From Valencia hispanica (taxonomy: Eukaryota > Chordata > Actinopteri > Cyprinodontiformes > Valenciidae), in NCBI GenBank assembly GCA_963556495.2, contig OY747716.1:34205318-34269317 (forward strand): a stretch of DNA of 64,000 nt, written 5' to 3'. Below the pieces are notes generated by a model. It saw only the letters and a program-made list of their open reading frames with translations, was not told where the DNA came from and ran no database searches. How positions within the stretch are numbered: the stretch's first letter is position 1; each line of letters starts with the position of its first letter. Of the stretch, positions 51,601-60,600 are shown one piece after another. The position numbers were made by a program, and so were the translations under genes.

Positions 51601-54600
51601 AATGCATAATGTTTTGTTGTGATTAAACACGTCTCAGGTCTTGCTACGGTGAGTGACAATCATAGCTGTGTGAGCAGGTCAACAGGCCTGTGTCCAAATC
51701 CAACTACAGCTGCCAAATCTTTTTTTGTATTCACCTGCCCTTTAGAGGGTACACACTTCCACAGAAAAGTTACGTCACTATGTAGGAAAACTACAAAAAG
51801 CCGACCAACAGGCGAGACGAGCTTATCCTCAATCCCTAACCTCAAATTCCAACATTATAAGATTCCTGAATAGCCAACATGTACATTTGATGCCTGGTAG
51901 CTGGCTTGTTCTGCAGGTTTGCATTAGAGTAAAGTGTATAGCTTAAGTCAATGGCAAAGCAAGAGTGCATGTACTCAGACAAGCAAAGAAGTGATCGTCA
52001 CAATATTAGAGAGTGTCGGCAATACAAAACATCTGCATGCAAGCTGAGAGTAAGGAAATTAAAACCCCGATTCACCATTCGGGAAACAGCAGGGTAAACC
52101 ACAACCAGGCCATAGAACTGTCATGCATAATGTCCCTTCGACACCTTGATAACCATCACAATCACTCAACAGTGGGTGGCACTCTTGCTGGCCAGCATTG
52201 CAGTGACAGGGTGTGATCTTGACATGCAGACCATTCTTCCCACATTACCTTCAGAGCCTTAAAGACCGAGACTTGCTTCAACCCATCATAGGTGATATCT
52301 GACAGGTTGCTCTTTAAGCCACATGGAGATTTGAGGGAGAAAAATCACACCCGTGGTTAGTTGGAATGAGTCAGCATGGTCACGGGGAACAAAATATTCC
52401 CCAGAGAATTACAGGTGCATCTAAACAAATTAGGGTATCAATGCATCATATAGATGCATTACAGAGTGATATATTTCAAGTGTTTCTTTACCTTGTTTTG
52501 ATGATTATGGCTTAAAACTAATGAAAACTTTAAATAATAATGAAAAAATAAGAATAATACCTAATATCAATAAGAACATTATTTTTAATCAATGTCATTG
52601 TCACCCTCAACAAAGGATAAACAATAAAAGATCATTACTAAATACACCGTCTATTAACAAAGTGCTGCAATCAAGCACTTTTCCCTTCCACACAATTTTC
52701 CATGGAAAGTTAAGTGAAAGGAAAATATTTTCGAAACGAGTACGGAGTAAAGCCCATTTAAGAGTTTGGTTAACATTCGAAGGGCCTGGCACCTAGTTTA
52801 AGTTTATAGTCTACAACAGTACTGAGTTTTCTACGGAGTTTGGGGCAGATACTAAAAAGAGCTACACAGACATAACCAGGACACAGGCTACATTTCCACT
52901 GTAGATTAGCGTAGTTTTCAGTAGGCCAACATTTCTGTATTGTAAATTACTTTCCTTATTCCTATGTAATATTCTAATTGTTTGAGAAACTATTTTCATT
53001 AGATGTAAGCCATAATCATTAAAATGAACAGAAACAAATGCTTTAAATAGATTTCTCTGTGTGCACTCAATGTATGTAATGTACACATTTTAGTTTGTGA
53101 TTGAATAAATTAAAATTGACTTTTTAAAGATAATCTGATTAACTGAGATGCATTTGCAAAGAAATGTCATGTGAAATGTATGCATAATATGGCTAACTAA
53201 TAATAAAGAGCAGGACGTATCAACGTGATCCGTTTGACATTGCTGTAATCTAACAATGAACTACTAATAAATGCATTATCCACAGAAAAGACCAGGAGGA
53301 GCTAATTTAAGACCTTGTCTGACTACAAGCTGCAGGCTTTATGTACCTGAACATGAATCTCCACATGAGCACTGATAGATCATTAGAACCTCTGCCAGCA
53401 GTACTTGTGCTGAAGTTATCTCACTTCAGCCTTGAACTGAGCACCTCCTGTGGCAAAATAATGCCATAATGTAACAAAGAAGCAAGTAAGGGCTTTTTGG
53501 ATGGCTGTATCCTGTGGTTTCAAAGAGTCTTTTTTATGTTAACGGTTATTGGATTTTTTTACTCAAAAAAGCATGCAGCTAACACATGCTCTAAGATAAA
53601 ACATTTAAAGAACTCTTGTTATGGTTCAATCCATGTCATCACACAACGCTTATGCTAATGTTACGAAGATGCAGAAGCACCGGCGGACTCACAAAATTTC
53701 CACTACACTCAGATGTATCGCTTTCACAAAAGATTAAGCCAGAAGCTCTCCTCTCACTCAAGTTTCCACAGCCTAAGCTGCCTGTGAAGACACCCTTGGG
53801 TGGAGAGGAGGGAGAATAAAGGGGAAACAGAAAGATAGTTTAATTCATTTCTGTATTTCTGACACAATTATGTAAATCCATTTGGTTGAGAAAATCAAGG
53901 ACTAAACGTGGGTTGTTCTGTCCATTTGCTAAAGAAAATCTCAAGAGATGCAGCTGAAAGCTAAAAACTTTATTCGTCCAAGGTTCTCCTTTAACAATAA
54001 CAGCCACAAATGTGTTTGTTAGACTGAGTCCTTGAGCTAAATACAGAACTTTCTACATTCAAATTGTGTTGGCAGTCCCTTGCAAAACTTTTCATACTCT
54101 TTAAACATGTTTTCACATTTTGTCAGTCTCGAACGGTAATGTATTTTATTTGCATTTTATGACATAAGCAAATAAAAAGTAGCATATAGTATAGTATATA
54201 GTAGCATATAGTCCCTTATAGTTGAAAATATTATATTATTTTACATTTTCTTCTAATAAAGATCGGAATCTACTTCACGATTATGCATTACTTTGGTTTA
54301 GTCCTATACATAAAATTCCAATAAAAACATTGAAACTTGAGGCTGCAATATTACCAAATGTAAAAACGTTCACAAAGGGTGAATACTACTGCAAGAAAAC
54401 TATATAAGGGGGTTCTCTAGAGTATCTACAATACTGAAGGTAAAATATTTTACTGCATTAAAATATTTCTCTGACTACACAATGGAAATCTGTCTCTCTC
54501 AAATCATAAAGATAGGAAATAAAAACAACCTGCATTTCTGCTGCATTCAGTTTATCAATGCATTCACCCTTTGTTTTTTATAGATTTTAACTGACACAGT

Positions 54601-57600
54601 AATACTTATTAGTACTTACTTAATACTTAATAGTACTTATTTGTAGGCCTGCTTGTGTTTCAAATAAAAGTGTGGTCAAAGAATGGAAGGTTAGCTTCCT
54701 CTGACATGACTTACTTGGCTGCTGATGGGTCAAATAATTAAGTTCTATAGAAAAATACAATCCAGTCTTCAGATATAATGGTTACTGAAACAGCCATAAT
54801 TGTGTGGTCACTTTAAGACAGCCTAAGTTAATTGTTAGTGATGTCACAAGTATGCGCCGGTACCTGCCCTGCAGAGCATGGGAGAATCAACCAATATTTT
54901 TGTCAAGTAACGTTACAGGTTGTATGAACTCTGCTTATTTTCTTGTATGATTAGACAGCAGCCATTCAACCGGGCCTTGTAAGGTTGTTGAAGAGTGTTA
55001 TTATTAAAGGACAAACACTGTGGAAATCCCAGTACCAGTGTGGTTGTGAGTTTTTCACTGTCCTGATGAGTGTTTCCGCCGTGCCCTGTCAACCACTGAA
55101 TACGACCTACATTGCACTACCTTAAATTTCTTCAGATACCTTCTAGCACATGATTTGGGTAGAAACTGTGATTAGGTTATTAGCTTCGTCCCTAAATCAG
55201 AATGTGAAAAAGTGAGCGTGTAAATCTAATTTAAAAGAACTTAGAAAACAAACAATTGTAGTCTCACTGAACACATATTTAAAATGTAAAATAAGGGTGC
55301 CATTGTGTAACAGTAGTGAGCAAACCAGTAATCCATATTTAAACAAACATTACACTCCCATTTCTACGAAACTTGGCTCAGTGTTGGCAAATGAAGCGTA
55401 TATGCATCAGATGGAAAACAGGAAGCCTGCTAAAAAAAAAGCAATACCACAGACTGTTCATCTAGAACTGTTTAATCACCAGCAAGTGAAAGAGAAAGTT
55501 TTAGAGGCTTACTGGCAAATTCTTCGCCGAGTCCAGAAAGACCACCAACAGCGCTGACGAGAGTCCATCTTTTGTTGGGCTTCTGTCTGCGCGCACACAT
55601 CTTAAAACCTGATTGAATACAGCAATATGCATCAACACGCTACAAATAGAGTAAGTACAGAAACAGCAAGGGCTAATGATTACTTTAGTGTTACCTGGTC
55701 CAGCTTCTCTGGAGTGGAGAACAAAGACAGCCACTCCAGTTTTAAGTGGAGTTTCCCTGTAGGTGCTTCTTCCAGTTCAAACCACTAAAACAATGACCAA
55801 AAACAGTCATCAAAATAAACATTTTGCTGTGTTTTACTGATGAACTTGTTTCTTGTTTGGCCCTGTTCCCAGAATAACAGGTCAAACACTTTGTGAACTG
55901 CTTTTATTTTCCTTTTCAGTAAATGGAACAAAACTCCCAGTTTTTCGCTTTGTAACCACATCAACAAACAACACACTGATTGATAGATTTTTATTTTTTA
56001 TTTTAGTACAAATCAGATGAAGCTTAGGGATATACATGTATCTGGCCTATTTTTTAATGCTAGTTTGTGTGTTCAAAAGGGAAATTAGAGCAGGGAATGA
56101 GGTTTTCCAAGATTTTCCTAAGAAATTCAATAGGATTCCCTAGTCATTGTCCTCAGGGATCAGTCTAACTGTTAGTATTACAAGCAAAAGAAATTATGTA
56201 TTTCTTACCATCTATGCATTCAAACACTAAAGGAGCAAGTCAAACTGTAGATATTGTAAGGTACTGTGTGTTTAATTACTCTAATAGGATACGAACAATC
56301 AGAAGTAAAAATGCTGTTTATTACTGCTGGTATTGGACTACTGTGTTTTAAATACAAGCCGCCATTTTGGATTTTGAGATTGGCTTTCACAAAAACCTCA
56401 GAAGGCTTTAAAGTTTTTGTTTTTGTTTTTTTCATCTTGGAACTTGTTAATGGCCATTTCTCAATTTGCATACTTGTCTGGACTTGAGAAAAGTAGCACA
56501 AGTACTGTTCCAATTCTATGTGCGCATCAAGGCAAGAACACTCAAAGTGCCCGGATGTGTTCTTGCTCCGCCCATTGTATTGAGGACACATCAAAGGATC
56601 CTTCTGCGGATTCAGCCAGCAAGGTATCCCACAATGCATTGCACCACCAGCAGCAGTAAATAGAGAAGGTGAGTGCTGAACTATATCTCTTTTTATTCCA
56701 CTGTTAACTCGTCACAGAAAGCAGTTTTAAGATGTTTTTAGCCGAGAAAGTAAACCTCAAAACTTAATCTATACAGTCAATTAATCATGAATGTACCTAC
56801 TTTGAAATGTGCTCCTGTGTTTTTGGAGTAGTACAGCTCCTCTGATAGGCTGCGGTAGCTGGAGGCTCAGCGGATGGTTAGAGTGCGTTTTCCCCACTAA
56901 CCCTGCCTGATCCCGCTACCTGTTATCTGCTAGTTTACGCATACAGTAGTAGGAGAGGCCACAGTTGCAGGTTTGGATGCAGCTTCCGAAAAGGTCCCAG
57001 TGACTCCTTCACCCTAGTGTCATGTCATCGTCATCTTCATAGTTTCCCTATTTTCTTTTAAATATTTTATTTACATGAACATTTGTTCATGATTAGATAG
57101 TCACAGAATCGGTTTCCTTTACTTGTCGGTTGATTTTTGTCATTCAAATAAATACTTTTTTTTTACTGAAAGCATTTTGTCTAGGGATCTGATATGAGCT
57201 TGCCTGATGATGATAATAAAATAAAACAAGTTTGTTAATCAGTGTTTAGTCAATATTGTAAAAACAAAAATCATGCAGTTGTAAGGCAAAAACGCTGGCC
57301 AAATGCAGGTTGGTAAAATAATAAATATGGTAAAATAATTCTTTAAACTTTTACTCTCTGCTTATAGATCAAGTGCAAACTTCAGGAATAATCAAAGGAA
57401 TAAATCAACTCTATACATTTAAAGCTGGTCATCATCTATTATTTGCCAGTTGAGACAGTAAATAAGTTATAAGCAAAGTGTTATGAAGGAAGCAAAAGTT
57501 TTAAATTTTAGTAGACAATCATGCTTCACTAAAAAGCCTGAGAAAGTAATATGAGGTGGTAAACCACCATTTTCTTAATAGAGCCTTTTATAATAAAAAA

Positions 57601-60600
57601 TGAAAATTTTAGAGGTTTTCTAATTTTTATTAACAATTCTTACTAATTGTGTGTATTTGATCTGTCAGATTCTTTTTTCTTATTTTACTATCTATTATAA
57701 ATGTGAAAATAATTACATTCCTGAGTACAACTGAACCATTTCTTGAAACTCTGGAAAGATTTTAGCTGAACAGCAACATCATAAAGTACGCTCTGTTCCA
57801 GTTTCCGAACTACCACATTGCATCCTTGTGTATGCAAAAACGGACTTTCAACTGTACTTGCCAAGGACGTACACAAGAACGTATTTGCGTATCGAGAAAC
57901 GGCCAATATGAACTTTCAAGTTCCTACAGAACACACCAACAAGTCTGATAGGCTAACACAGGCTAGCTTAGAAACTAACATTAGTTAGCTTAACCAGTAG
58001 AGCACAAAGATTAAACTTAAAAGTCACATAATTTAAATACGAAACCAATAAAATTAATTAAAAATGATTGTTTATGTGCATATATTTTATATTTTAAAAA
58101 CTCTGAATAATGTATGTCCAGTTAATTGTTTCACGTTGTTGTCATGGTTCCTAGGTGTTTGTGTTTTTGTTAGTTATTTTCCTTATTTAGTTCTATTATC
58201 GTGTTTAGTTATTCTTTGTTTCTACTAGTCATTTCTGCACTTTCTTGTTTTCATATTTCTCCTTGTTCTTAGATGTTTTTCACCCTTTGCTCCTTTCTAT
58301 TTTGTATTCCTCTTTAGTATTATCCTCTGTCTAGTCCTTATGTTTTGCTCCTGGTCTTCCTCCCAGTTTCCCTAGCCATTCTGCCTTCCATCCCAGCTGT
58401 TAATTAGTTTCACCTGCTCACTCCCTCTCAGCTGCAACCGCTTCCCTTAATTAGTCCTCAGCTCCTTCTGCTCCCATCCTCACACTCCCCCTCAGTATAA
58501 ATACAGTCCACACTCAGTCACAACTCACTGGTTCGTTGTCTTTCCTCCCTTCCTGGTTCCTGCGTTCCCTGGTCTCCATGTTCCCTGGCTTTCTCGTCAT
58601 CATTTTGTAAGTTTTGTTATTTATTATTTAATTAAATCTAAAACATAAAAGTTTTGCATTTTGGGTCCTATTTCATACACACAAACCTGACAGTTGTATC
58701 CAAAAACAGACTCAAGAATAATGACAGAGTGCAAAAGTGTGCCTGAGACAGCTAGTTTTAGTTTTCCTTATTTGTGCCCCAAAATAAGTGCAGTCTTGTG
58801 CTTGATGTTAGCTGGGCAGTAATAAAGAAATCACATCAGCAAGAAAAAGCAGCGGGTTCATAGGGGAAAAAAGTGTAAACTGACGCTTTTAGCACTGCTT
58901 TTTATTAGGCCTAACAGAGTAAAAGCAGCTGTGGATATTCATCATGTATTCAACAGTGGTTGAAATTATTCATTTCTGACATATTTAGGGTAGCTGATTC
59001 CTTTTGTTTCCAGTTTGTCCCAAGCCATCCGGACCAGCGTTAACCTTATAACTTTTCTTTCTCCTGCAAATAATCTTCTGAAATGTTTCTATGTTCAGTG
59101 GCTTGCAAAAGTATTCCGCCCCCTTGAACTTTTCCACATTTTGTAACATTACAGCCACAAACATGAATCAATTTTATTGGAATTCTAGGTGAAAGACCAA
59201 AACAAAGTGATGTACACGTGAGAAGTGGAATGAAAATCAAAGATTTTTTACAAATAAATAACTGAAAAGTGGGGTGTGCGTAATTATTCTGCCCCCTTTG
59301 GTCTGAGTGCAGTCAGTTGCCCATAGACATTGTCTGATGAGTGCTAATGACTAAATAGAGTGCACCTGTGTGTAATCTAATGTCAGTACAAATACAGCTG
59401 CCCTGTGACGGCCTCAGAGGTTGTCTAAGAGAATGTTGGGAGCAACAACACCATGAAGTCCAAAGAACACACCAGACAGGTCAGGGATAAAGTTACTGAG
59501 AAATTTAAAGCAGGCTTAGGCTACAAAAAGATTTCCCAAGCCTTGAACAACCCACGGAGCACTGTTCAAGCGATCATTCAGAAATGGAAGGAGTATGGCA
59601 CAACTGTAAACCTACCAAGACAAGGCCGTCGACCTAAACTCACAGGCCGAACAAGGAGAGCGCTGATCAGAAATGCAGCCAAGAGGCCCATGGTGACTCT
59701 GGACGAGCTGCAGAGATCTACAGCTCAGGTGGGGGAATTTGTCCATAGGACAACTATTAGTCGTGCACTGCACAAAGTTGGCCTTTATGAAAGAGTGGCA
59801 AGAAGAAAGCCATTGTTAAAAGAAAACCAAAAGAAGTCCCGTTTGCAGTTTGCCACAAGCCATGTGGGGACACAGCAAACATGTGGAAGAAGGTGCTCTG
59901 GTCAGATGAGACCAAAATGGAACTTTTTGGCCAAAATGCAAAATGCTATGTGTGGTGGAAAACTAACACTGCACATCACTCTGAACACACCATCCACACC
60001 GTCAAATACGGTGGTGGCAGCATCATGCTCTGGGGGTGCTTCTCTTCAGCAGGGACAGGGAAGCTGGTCAGAGTTGATGGGAAGATGGATGGAGCCAAAT
60101 ACAGGGCAATCTTGGAAGAAAACCTCTTGGAGTCTGCAAAAGACTTGAGACTGGGGCGGAGGTTCACCTTCCAGCAGGACAACGACCCTAAACATAAAGC
60201 CAGGGCAACAATGGAATGGTTTAAAACAAAACATATCCATGTATTAGAATGGCCCAGTCAAAGTCCAGATCTAAATCCAATCGAGAATCTGTGGCAAGAT
60301 CTGAAAACTACTGTTCACAAACGCTGTCCATCTAATCTGACTGAGCTGGAGCTGTTTTCCAAAGAAGAATGGGCAAGAATTTCAGTCTTTAGATGTGCAA
60401 AGCTGGTAGAGACATACCCTAAAAGACTGGCAGCTGTAAGTGCAGCAAAAGGTGGTTTTACAAAGTATTGACTCAGGGGGCTGAATAATTACGCACACCC
60501 CACTTTTCAGTTATTCATTTGTAAAAAATGTTTGGAATCATGTATGATTTGTGTTCCACTTCTCATGTGTACACCACTTTGTATTGGTCTTTCACGTGGA

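Noticed and set aside
56220..56639. 139-codon minus-strand frame
   Set aside because: No recognisable domain or splice context; it lies in probable repeat DNA.
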